Below the pieces are notes generated by a model, which saw nothing but the letters and a program-made list of their open reading frames with translations, did no database searches and was not told the origin of the DNA. Shown here piece by piece: positions 1 through 6,580 of a stretch of 12,810 bases of DNA. The position numbers were made by a program, and so were the translations under genes. The DNA is from an uncultured Bacteroidota bacterium (lineage in GTDB: Bacteria > Bacteroidota > Bacteroidia > Chitinophagales > Chitinophagaceae), in contig CAIWKU010000263.1 in the NCBI GenBank assembly GCA_903913355.1, forward strand, positions 1 to 12,810, in the 5' to 3' direction. Each line of letters starts with the position of its first letter. Position 1 is the stretch's first letter.

Positions 1-148
1 AAAAAAGACAATCAGGGTGCGCTTGTTCATACCCGAAGATAATAAATTGCCTGTGAGCCAGACCTGATTACTTTATTACCAGGTTATTGTTTTTTGTCTT
101 GCTGATTCTGACGAGTCATCTTATATTACATCTTATAAATAGCTCCAT
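1..148. other. Left-edge non-coding stretch, possible end of an upstream gene
   Basis: All three forward frames are open from the window edge but close within 70 bases. The frame ending at the TGA at 65-67 reads KKTIRVRLFIPEDNKLPVSQT and is the most protein-like, so it could be the last residues of an upstream gene, but nothing confirms this. After it, ACCTG (62-66) and CAGGT (80-84) form a 5-base stem with a 13-base loop, followed a few bases later by a T run (90-95). This could be a weak terminator. I see no TAnnTTTG box ahead of the lactonase gene here. Confidence 0.2.
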
Positions 149-1267
149 ATGCGATCAATCCTTGTCTTTTGTTTTAGCCTTCTCGCCATTACCATTTCAG
201 CACAGAATTTTTATTTATTTGTAGGTACATACACTAGTGGTGCCAGTAAGGGGATTTATGTGTACGATTTTAACAGCAACACAGGTGACCTGAAATGGGT
301 AAGTAATACAGATAGTTCCGCTAACCCTTCTTTTCTGGCTGTTGCAGCCGATGGAAAACATTTGTATGCAGTAAACGAGGTTAGCAGACAGCAATCAGGA
401 TTTATTGCGTCTTATTCATTTGATAAAAAAACAGGCAAACTGAGTTTTATCAATAAGCAATCCAGCGGAAGAGAAAATCCCTGCCATGTATCGATAACAA
501 AAAATGGAAAATGGGTGGTAGTGGCTAATTATACAGGCGGCAGTCTCGCAGCATTTCCCGTAAATGCAGATGGTTCATTACAGCCATTTTCACAACATAT
601 TATTCATACGGGCAAAGGTGTGAATAAGGAGCGGCAAGAAAAAGCACATGTGCATTCTGTTTTCTTTTCACCAGATGAAAAATTTCTGTTCAGCCCCGAT
701 CTGGGAACAGACCAGGTTAGTATCTATCAGTTTACTCCCGGTAAAACACAGCCATTAGAATCGGCAGCTAATCCATTTATTAGTGCAGAGCCGGGTAGTG
801 GCCCAAGACATCTTGATTTTTCTCCGGATGGCAAATACGTTTATCTGATACAGGAAATGAGCGGAACGGTTAGTGCTTTTAGTTATCAGCATGGCGAAAT
901 GAAGCTTTTACAAACCATAGCAACACATACTCCAGATTATACAGGACAACCCGGAAGTGCTGATATTCATCTGTCACCGGATGGAAAGTTCTTATACGCG
1001 TCTAATCGCGGACAGGAAAATAATATTGCCATTTTTTCTGTGAATACAATCTCTGGAAAATTAACCCCAGCGGGTTACCAATCAACCAATGGAGTACAGC
1101 CCAGAAATTTTATCATCGACCCTTCAGGAAGGTATTTGCTGGTAGCTAACCAGAAAACAAGCAATATTGTCGTATTTAAAAGAGATTCAAAAACCGGGCA
1201 ACTTACTGCTACTGGGAAAGATATTGAGGTGCCGAATCCGGTTTGTTTGAAGATGGTATTGAGATAA
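149..1267 (+). CDS. Secreted lactonase-family beta-propeller protein (6-phosphogluconolactonase YbhE/Pgl-like)
   Basis: This 372-residue protein belongs to the seven-bladed beta-propeller lactonase family, whose best-known member is E. coli cytoplasmic 6-phosphogluconolactonase. Family features include the opening FVGTYTSGASKGIYVYDF (about residues 24-41), the blade pattern HVHSVFFSPDEKFLFSPDLG (about 167-186), GPRHLDFSPDGKYVYLIQE (about 217-235) and late blades with LSPDGKFLYASNRG and PRNFIIDPSGRYLLVANQ. The length fits one complete propeller. The N-terminus, MRSILVFCFSLLAITISAQ, is a clear signal peptide, so the protein acts in the periplasm or beyond. That makes phosphogluconolactone an unlikely substrate, and a sugar or other lactone (or a non-enzymatic role) is more plausible. 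The ATG at 149 is chosen because it starts exactly at this signal peptide. It lies upstream of a sugar permease and a trehalase on the same strand, with a 136-base gap, so co-transcription is possible but not shown. Confidence 0.85.
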   Translation: MRSILVFCFSLLAITISAQNFYLFVGTYTSGASKGIYVYDFNSNTGDLKWVSNTDSSANPSFLAVAADGKHLYAVNEVSRQQSGFIASYSFDKKTGKLSFINKQSSGRENPCHVSITKNGKWVVVANYTGGSLAAFPVNADGSLQPFSQHIIHTGKGVNKERQEKAHVHSVFFSPDEKFLFSPDLGTDQVSIYQFTPGKTQPLESAANPFISAEPGSGPRHLDFSPDGKYVYLIQEMSGTVSAFSYQHGEMKLLQTIATHTPDYTGQPGSADIHLSPDGKFLYASNRGQENNIAIFSVNTISGKLTPAGYQSTNGVQPRNFIIDPSGRYLLVANQKTSNIVVFKRDSKTGQLTATGKDIEVPNPVCLKMVLR

Positions 1268-1403
1268 TGGTTTCCGGTTATAGTGAAAACAGTGAGATTT
1301 TTATTTTATTGTAAGCCTAACCTGCCTAATTGGCAAAAGGGTATATCGATTAGCTGATAAATACTTATCTTAACTCAACGATTGTTAACCATAACCCCTA
1401 CTC

Positions 1404-2657
1404 ATGCAAAACTGGAAAATCAAAGTATCCCTGTTCCTGAACTATTTTGTATTTGCTATTTTACTAAACAGTGTTGGAACCGTTATTTTGCAGGTTCAAA
1501 ATAATTATGGTGTTACGCAAAGTGCTGCTTCTGTATTGGAAGCCTGTAAAGACTTGAGTATTGCCATTATTTCATTCTTGGTTTCCTCCTATATTACCCG
1601 GATAGGATATAAAAATGCGATGTTGGTTGCATTGGGTTTTATTACCATTATTTGCTGTATCATGCCCATGACTGCCAGTTTTGGAGCTACTAAATTATTG
1701 TTTATAGCAGTGGGTTCCAGCTTTGCGTTAATCAAAATGTCAGTGTATAGTACCATTGGGCTTGTTACCAAAAATGAGAAGGAGCATATCAGTCTGATGA
1801 ATTTCATTGAATCATTTTTCATGATTGGAATTTTGACCGGCTATTTTGTTTTTAGCTATTTTGTTGATAATAATAATCCTCAATCTACCGCCTGGTTAAA
1901 AGTATATTACCTCCTGGGGGCCATATCATTGGTTGCTTTCCTTTTATTATTCAGCACCCGTGTGGATGAATCTTCCATCCATTCCGATGAAAAAGGTTCA
2001 ATGATCAGCGAGTTTGGGCAAATGTTTCAACTGATGATCTCTCCTATTGTTTTGGCATTTATTTTCTGTGCGTTTTTTTATGTACTCATAGAACAAAGTA
2101 TTATGAGTTGGTTACCCACCTTTAATAATAAAGTGTTGCTGTTACCTGCTGCATTGAGTATTCAGATGGCCAGTATTTTGGTTGGCTCAACGGCATTAGG
2201 TCGATTCTTAGCAGGTCTGGTACTAAAGAAACTAAATTGGTTTATTGTGTTGGCTGGATGTTTGGTATTAGCTGCAGCGCTGGTTTTGGTTGCTCTTCCG
2301 CTTGCACAGAAAGTTTCCGGTCAGCCCATTACTGGTTGGGGCACCGCACCTTTAGCGGCATTTATTTTTCCATTAATCGGTTTATTAATCGCACCAATTT
2401 ATCCGGCCGTAAATTCGGTAATCCTGAGCACACTGCCGGTCCAAAAACATGGGCTTATGTCAGGCCTCATCATTATTTTTTCGGCATTAGGCGGCACCAC
2501 AGGCTCCATCATAACCGGGTATATTTTTCAGCATTATGGCGGTCAAAATGCATTTTATTTTTCACTAATACCCATGGCTATTTTGATTATTTGCCTGTTC
2601 CTGTTTAAGAGATTACAAAACAAATTCAAACTCACCCACCCAACCCAAACAAAATAA
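1404..2657 (+). CDS. MFS sugar permease, FHS/FucP-like, probable trehalose transporter
   Basis: A 417-residue inner-membrane protein with about 12 hydrophobic segments, the normal size for a major facilitator. The N-terminal part (NSVGTVILQVQNNYGVTQSA, followed by an acidic/basic loop and an RIGYKNAML stretch) and the C-terminal half (a GLLIAPIYPAVNSVILSTLP segment, then a glycine-rich ALGGTTGSIITGYIFQHYGG stretch) resemble the fucose/glucose-galactose permease (FHS) branch, which imports sugars by proton symport. The stop codon is 6 bases before the trehalase start, a spacing that implies co-transcription and probably coupled translation. The inferred substrate is therefore trehalose, although glucose or another disaccharide is not excluded. 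No signal peptide is expected, and the ATG at 1404 begins right before the first membrane helix. The 136 bases upstream contain no TTTG-type promoter box that I can see. Confidence 0.8.
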   Translation: MQNWKIKVSLFLNYFVFAILLNSVGTVILQVQNNYGVTQSAASVLEACKDLSIAIISFLVSSYITRIGYKNAMLVALGFITIICCIMPMTASFGATKLLFIAVGSSFALIKMSVYSTIGLVTKNEKEHISLMNFIESFFMIGILTGYFVFSYFVDNNNPQSTAWLKVYYLLGAISLVAFLLLFSTRVDESSIHSDEKGSMISEFGQMFQLMISPIVLAFIFCAFFYVLIEQSIMSWLPTFNNKVLLLPAALSIQMASILVGSTALGRFLAGLVLKKLNWFIVLAGCLVLAAALVLVALPLAQKVSGQPITGWGTAPLAAFIFPLIGLLIAPIYPAVNSVILSTLPVQKHGLMSGLIIIFSALGGTTGSIITGYIFQHYGGQNAFYFSLIPMAILIICLFLFKRLQNKFKLTHPTQTK

Positions 2658-2663
2658 AGCCGT

Positions 2664-4166
2664 ATGCCAGGTAGCAGGTTTCTTTTTATTGAAAAACTAT
2701 CACCCTTGTACGAAGATGTACAGTCCGGGGAAATTTTTGCTGATTCAAAATTCTTTGTTGACTGTATTCCTGCAATCCCCGCAGAGGAGATTCTCTCAAA
2801 ATATGAAACGAATAAAAAATTACCTGGCTTTGATTTGAAGTCATTTGTAAAAGATCATTTTATATACCCGGCCGAATCAGATAATCATTACAGTTCAGCA
2901 AACAAATCCTTAACACAACATCTTTCTGGATTATGGGATGTATTAACACGAAAACCGGATATTGCTGCTGGCACCCTTATTACGCTTCCGCATCCTTATA
3001 TTGTTCCTGGCGGTCGGTTTCGTGAAATCTATTATTGGGACAGCTATTTTACTATGCTGGGTTTACAGGTATCGAAAAGAATTGATATCATTCAGAATAT
3101 GGTAGATAATTTTGCTTACCTGATAGACCAGATCGGACATATTCCCAATGGTAACCGAACCTATTATTTAAGCAGGTCGCAGCCACCATTTTTTGCATTC
3201 ATGCTTACGGTATTGATGGAAGAAAAAGGAGATGCCGTTCTTACAAAATACCTCCCACAACTAAAAAAAGAATACTTATTCTGGATGGATGGCGTAACGA
3301 CGCTAACAGAAATACAGCCAACTAACAGAAGAGTTGTGCGCTTGACGGATGGTAGTATTCTAAACCGCTATTGGGATGATTCAGACACACCCAGACCGGA
3401 AGCATTTATAGAAGATCAGCATACAGCTAAGAAAGCAGGTACTGCCCCGAAAATAATATACCGCCATATACGTGCCGCTGCAGAATCAGGATGGGATTTC
3501 AGTAGCCGTTGGTTTCGGGATGGTGTTAAAATGGAAACCATTCAAACGACGCGGTTAATTCCTGTAGACCTGAATTCTCTGTTATATTTTATGGAAACCC
3601 TGCTTGCAAAAGCATATGAAAAACAAGACCCGGAATTAAGCAGAGATATGCTTACCAAAAGCGAACAAAGAAAAGACGCAATCCAGGAATATTGCTGGAA
3701 CGATGAAAAAGATTTCTTTTTCGATTACCAATTTGCTTATCAGCAACAAACAGCAATTTTTTCATTGGCAGCTGCTTATCCGCTTTTCTGTGGGTGCGCA
3801 AGCAAGAAACAAGCAGCAGGTGTAGCAGGGATTATTGAAGAACAATTTCTTTTTGATGGAGGACTGGTTACTACTCTGACTAAAACGGGGCAGCAATGGG
3901 ATGCACCAAACGGATGGGCCCCCTTGCAATGGATCGCCTATAAAGGCTTGAAAAATTATGGACACAATAAGCTGGCGGACAAAATAAGAGCAAACTGGTT
4001 GACCAATAACGAAAAAATATTTGCATCCACGGGTAAAATGATGGAGAAATACAATGTAAACAATACCGAAAACCTTGCCGGTGGCGGTGAATATCCCAAC
4101 CAGGATGGGTTTGGCTGGACTAATGGAGTTTACCTGGCACTATTGGTGGATGGAAAGAGTAGTTAA
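2664..4166 (+). CDS. treF: Cytoplasmic alpha,alpha-trehalase, glycoside hydrolase family 37
   Basis: This 500-residue enzyme hydrolyses trehalose to two glucose molecules with inversion. Both GH37 signatures are intact: PGGRFREIYYWDSY (residues 115-128) and QWDAPNGWAP (411-420). The glycine-rich GGGEYPNQDGFGWTNG block (473-488) is also present. The expected catalytic acid is Asp278 in ESGWDFSSRW. By my alignment from memory to E. coli TreA, the expected base is Glu461 in MEKYN. The opening LSPLYEDVQ...FADSKFFVDCIP is typical of the family start and supports the ATG at 2664. There is no signal peptide, so it is of the cytoplasmic TreF kind and needs imported substrate, which matches the permease 6 bases upstream. 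It ends 16 bases before the end of a convergent gene, with no room for a separate terminator. No key residue appears to be missing. The gene symbol is assigned by family and predicted location. Confidence 0.95.
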   Translation: MPGSRFLFIEKLSPLYEDVQSGEIFADSKFFVDCIPAIPAEEILSKYETNKKLPGFDLKSFVKDHFIYPAESDNHYSSANKSLTQHLSGLWDVLTRKPDIAAGTLITLPHPYIVPGGRFREIYYWDSYFTMLGLQVSKRIDIIQNMVDNFAYLIDQIGHIPNGNRTYYLSRSQPPFFAFMLTVLMEEKGDAVLTKYLPQLKKEYLFWMDGVTTLTEIQPTNRRVVRLTDGSILNRYWDDSDTPRPEAFIEDQHTAKKAGTAPKIIYRHIRAAAESGWDFSSRWFRDGVKMETIQTTRLIPVDLNSLLYFMETLLAKAYEKQDPELSRDMLTKSEQRKDAIQEYCWNDEKDFFFDYQFAYQQQTAIFSLAAAYPLFCGCASKKQAAGVAGIIEEQFLFDGGLVTTLTKTGQQWDAPNGWAPLQWIAYKGLKNYGHNKLADKIRANWLTNNEKIFASTGKMMEKYNVNNTENLAGGGEYPNQDGFGWTNGVYLALLVDGKSS

Positions 4167-4182
4167 GTATTTCAATTATTTC

Positions 4183-4644
4183 TCAATGATGTTTTCTGTG
4201 TTTGTGGTGATGACTTTTCTGTTCTCTCAAAACTTTTTTCTCAATATCAACAGCCATTTTTCGCTGGTTCTGTAAGATACCAAGGCCAATCAGTCCGGCT
4301 CCAAAAATCAGGGAAACATATTGAATAATGAATGTTTCACCAACCAGGAACATTTGCATAAAAACGAAAATAAAAATAATAACACCCTGCAATATTATCA
4401 GGAAAGAATAGAATCGACATCTAACGATAATTGTAATCAATGTAATAGAACTGAATACGGCTACTGAAACCAGTAATATCCAACCCACTACTGAGTAGCT
4501 GTTTAGCAGGGTTCCATTAAGAAGATAAAAAGGCAGCCCCAAAGAATTACCTGTTGGGTCTATAATCATCTGATAGCTTGCATAATAAGCAGACAGGGCG
4601 GATATTAGCAGCAAAAAAATAGATAACTGGCGTGCAGTTTTCAT
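4183..4644 (-). CDS. Small four-helix membrane protein with His-rich C-terminus, function unknown
   Basis: A 153-residue protein that I do not recognise. It has four hydrophobic segments, at about residues 7-25, 52-75, 79-101 and 104-123. The first is immediately N-terminal (RQLSIFLLLISALSAYYASY) and followed by a short loop containing DPTGNSLGLPF, so it is probably a membrane helix rather than a cleaved signal. The last 30 residues are charged and soluble, and end in the basic, histidine-rich tail SHHHKHRKHH (six His), which could bind metal ions or nucleic acid or be simple low-complexity sequence. The ATG at 4642-4644 directly precedes MKTARQ, a normal positive N-terminus, which predicts an inside N-terminus and, with four helices, an inside tail. 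It lies 154 bases downstream of the DUF3472 gene behind terminator-like hairpins, so it probably has its own promoter. It converges on the trehalase gene with a 16-base gap. Confidence 0.7.
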   Translation of the reverse strand: MKTARQLSIFLLLISALSAYYASYQMIIDPTGNSLGLPFYLLNGTLLNSYSVVGWILLVSVAVFSSITLITIIVRCRFYSFLIILQGVIIFIFVFMQMFLVGETFIIQYVSLIFGAGLIGLGILQNQRKMAVDIEKKVLREQKSHHHKHRKHH

Positions 4645-4693
4645 GGCAGATCAATTGGGGGGTGGTTAAATCTACTGAAAATCTGCTAATTTC

Positions 4694-4702
4694 CAAAGCT
4701 TA
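4694..4702 (-). promoter_or_regulatory. Possible -7 box for the small membrane protein gene
   Basis: On the minus strand this reads TAAGCTTTG. Its last eight bases (AAGCTTTG) match the Bacteroidota -7 consensus TAnnTTTG at all but the first base. It lies about 50 bases upstream of the ATG at 4644. There is no clear TTTG at the -33 position, only a T-rich stretch, so the call is weak. The presumed leader between it and the start codon holds a 6-base inverted repeat (GCAGAT and ATCTGC at 4646-4651 and 4681-4686) that could fold just before the start codon. Confidence 0.3.
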
Positions 4703-4753
4703 CAATAATTAAATCAGTGTTGAAAAATGAACCTGGATACTGGATTCACAAAA

Positions 4754-4775
4754 AGAGTCCCCAAGTAAACTCTTC
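4754..4775 (-). terminator. Possible second terminator behind the DUF3472-FKBP gene
   Basis: On the minus strand, AAGAGT and ACTCTT form a 6-base stem around a 10-base loop, followed by a short T run (TTTTTG, partly inside the stem). It lies just beyond the stronger hairpin at 4784-4799 and could act as a backup. The stem is AT-rich and the loop long, so it is weak on its own. Confidence 0.3.
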
Positions 4776-4777
4776 CA

Positions 4778-4808
4778 AAAAATGGTTGCATTTGCAACCT
4801 ATTTTTTT
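4778..4808 (-). terminator. Rho-independent terminator overlapping the stop codon of the DUF3472-FKBP gene
   Basis: GGTTGCATTTGCAACC at 4784-4799 is a perfect inverted repeat, with 6-base arms GGTTGC and GCAACC around ATTT. On the minus strand it is followed by ATTTTT, giving a classic intrinsic terminator for the gene ending at 4799. On the plus strand it is followed by TATTTTTTT, so it could work in both directions. The last base of the stem is the final base of the TAG stop codon, leaving no 3' untranslated spacer. Confidence 0.75.
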
Positions 4809-6466
4809 GCGCTTATCACTTCAATCGTAAAAACCAATACACTATTCGGCGGAATATCTTTACTCCGGCTTCGGATGGTATATGCTAATCCGGATGGAAT
4901 AATAACCTGTATTTTACCCCCTACTTTACAAACCGGCAAAGCCAGTTGCCATCCTTTTATCAATCTTTTTAATGGGAAACTGGCTGGTTTTTCTTTGGTC
5001 TGGTCAAATACGGTTCCATCCGCTAATAAAGAGCCTTTGTAAAAAACCGTAACCGTATCGTTTATTGAAACATTTTCTCCCGAACCTTCTTTCAAAATTT
5101 GATAGTATACCCCATCCTTGGTACCTGTCGTATCTATTTTACCCGCAGCAATAGCCGAAAAAATCATCTGTCTGTCAATGGATGCTTGTTGCAAACTGTC
5201 AACATTTTTGCTCCAATCAATCAGGGGTCGTTTTCCGGTTGCATTCCGGTTAAACAATTCACCAAAATGCGTATTCGCAGGCTGAAAGCCGCCGTTCCAT
5301 AAATAGAATGCATTTGAATTTACATCAATGCCGGCTCCATAATCAATTCTGTCGCCAGCTTTTCCGGTTGCATCATAGGAGAAATTACTTTGCGTTAATT
5401 CTGTCCATTTCCCATTTTCCTGCTGAATCCATTGATTCCCAAAGAAAGCTTTCCGCCGCAACTGGCCATTGATTCCATCAAAATTTTCATTAAAGGAGTA
5501 AAGACTTCGCAGGTATTTTCCGTCACGGGGAGCTTTAAAACTCGCAATCAGTTTCCATTTCTGTAATTCAGGTGCAAAGAAATAACCTGTATAGATAGTG
5601 GCATTTGCAATGCTATCCGTTAAGGCAGTTACCAGAAATTGATAGGTTTTACCTGTTTGCCACGGGTATACCCAATGACTATGCCCACCCGTACCTTCAT
5701 TTCCAAATCCATCAGCAAAAACGCCATCTCCCTTGGCTAATAATTGTACTTTATTTGAGTCGGCAACTTTATTCCTGTCAACCGCTTCTTTACCCGCATC
5801 CCATACAGAAAAAATAACCCTTCTTTCCGTAAGACTATTTACCTGAATTCCGAAATATCCACGTGCAAAGCCGCATGCCATATAATAAGTATGAATCGGG
5901 TCTGCCCCCTCAGGTATCGTTACTTCATTATAGAAAGCCACAACTCTTGCTGTATCCGGAATGGGATATTTAAGATGCACAGAAGCCGCATTACGCCTGG
6001 ATTTAGAGTTAAAATGAATATTCGTAACAGCTGTCCCATTTAACTCTATCGATTGGATATCTGCAATCGTCTTCCCTTTTTTAACAGGTGCAGAAATAGT
6101 CAAAGTATAAAAACCGGTATCCGTAACCGTAACGGAAGCCACATGTACTTTTTTAAATATTAGCGAATGTGGAACCATTACAGGGAAACTCTTTCCCTTA
6201 AATGAAACCGATATTTTATTACTTGCAGCATTGTTTTTTACATAGATATCAATACTCAGTTTTCCGGTGTTTCGGAGATAGAAAAAATATTGAATTTGCT
6301 GTTTGGTATCTGCCCAACCCTGTAAACCATTTTTATCATTAAAAAGATCAGCTTCATCTTTCTCTGCAGGAATCGCATAACCAGTGTTGGCTGGGATTTT
6401 TACAGATTGAGTATACCCACCCATTTGCAAAGAAACTAATATAACGAGCGCAGTAAAACGTAGCAT
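4799..6466 (-). CDS. Secreted DUF5077-DUF3472 protein fused to a C-terminal FKBP-type prolyl isomerase domain
   Basis: A 555-residue exported protein. The N-terminus, MLRFTALVILVSLQMGGYTQ, is a signal peptide. Residues about 22-145 look like DUF5077, a beta-sandwich often joined to DUF3472 and thought to bind carbohydrate. Residues about 160-415 look like DUF3472 (KYPIPDTARVVAFYNEVTIP, YYMACGFARGYFGIQVNS, the GFGNEGTGGHSH turn, and FYLWNGGF near the end); its biochemical role is unknown. After an approximately 35-residue linker, residues about 450-553 are an FKBP domain: VFYKG, GTVFDQT, ASFPLKRLIKGW, CKVGGKIQVIIPSGLAY and DIPPNSVLVFTIEVI. The aromatic and acidic pocket positions known from FKBP12 (Tyr, Phe-Asp, Phe, Ile-Trp, late Tyr, Phe) are all present, so isomerase activity is plausible. 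I start at the ATG at 6466. A TTG seven codons upstream is in frame but lies inside the likely -7 promoter box. The GH1 gene lies 114 bases upstream on the same strand. Confidence 0.85.
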   Translation of the reverse strand: MLRFTALVILVSLQMGGYTQSVKIPANTGYAIPAEKDEADLFNDKNGLQGWADTKQQIQYFFYLRNTGKLSIDIYVKNNAASNKISVSFKGKSFPVMVPHSLIFKKVHVASVTVTDTGFYTLTISAPVKKGKTIADIQSIELNGTAVTNIHFNSKSRRNAASVHLKYPIPDTARVVAFYNEVTIPEGADPIHTYYMACGFARGYFGIQVNSLTERRVIFSVWDAGKEAVDRNKVADSNKVQLLAKGDGVFADGFGNEGTGGHSHWVYPWQTGKTYQFLVTALTDSIANATIYTGYFFAPELQKWKLIASFKAPRDGKYLRSLYSFNENFDGINGQLRRKAFFGNQWIQQENGKWTELTQSNFSYDATGKAGDRIDYGAGIDVNSNAFYLWNGGFQPANTHFGELFNRNATGKRPLIDWSKNVDSLQQASIDRQMIFSAIAAGKIDTTGTKDGVYYQILKEGSGENVSINDTVTVFYKGSLLADGTVFDQTKEKPASFPLKRLIKGWQLALPVCKVGGKIQVIIPSGLAYTIRSRSKDIPPNSVLVFTIEVISAKK

Positions 6467-6475
6467 GTTTTGGTT

Positions 6476-6488
6476 TTTGGTAACCAAA
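6476..6488. promoter_or_regulatory. Palindrome overlapping the -7 box, candidate operator
   Basis: TTTGGTAACCAAA is a perfect inverted repeat with 6-base arms around one central base. It shares four bases with the -7 box at 6485-6492 and spans the expected transcription start. A protein bound here would block the promoter. The cognate regulator is not identifiable from this window. Confidence 0.4.
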
Positions 6489-6492
6489 CATA
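6485..6492 (-). promoter_or_regulatory. Bacteroidota -7 promoter box for the DUF3472-FKBP gene
   Basis: On the minus strand this reads TATGTTTG, a perfect match to the TAnnTTTG box used by the Bacteroidota housekeeping sigma factor. A TGTTG lies 22 bases upstream as a possible -33 element. Transcription would start near 6480, giving a leader of about 14 bases before the ATG at 6466. This places the gene under its own promoter rather than only behind the GH1 gene, and argues against the in-frame TTG at 6485-6487 as a start. Confidence 0.6.
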
Positions 6493-6580
6493 AGAAAAGA
6501 ATAGTTCAGATAATCAACAGCATAAACAGTTTACCTGATCTGGGTTCATTTTAGTGATAATCTATCATTAAAAACATACC

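Noticed and set aside
1356..1369. GATAA-ATAC-TTATC inverted repeat upstream of the sugar permease
   Set aside because: The 5-base all-weak stem is likely by chance in AT-rich DNA. No T run or promoter box accompanies it.
2237..2608. 123-residue forward reading frame inside the sugar permease gene
   Set aside because: It is out of frame with a clear MFS coding sequence, its composition is unlike a real protein (many Cys, Arg and Ser), and it has no start context.
4075..4275. Forward frame crossing the end of the trehalase gene
   Set aside because: It covers the conserved GH37 C-terminal block in the wrong frame and runs antisense into the small membrane protein gene.
6467..6487. TTG start adding 7 residues to the DUF3472-FKBP protein
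   Set aside because: The codon lies within the TATGTTTG promoter box, and the ATG at 6466 gives a cleaner signal peptide.
6553..6569. AGTGATA-ATC-TATCATT near-inverted repeat between the GH1 and DUF3472 genes as a terminator
   Set aside because: The stem is AT-rich with a mismatch, and no T run follows it on the minus strand, so termination after GH1 is not supported.
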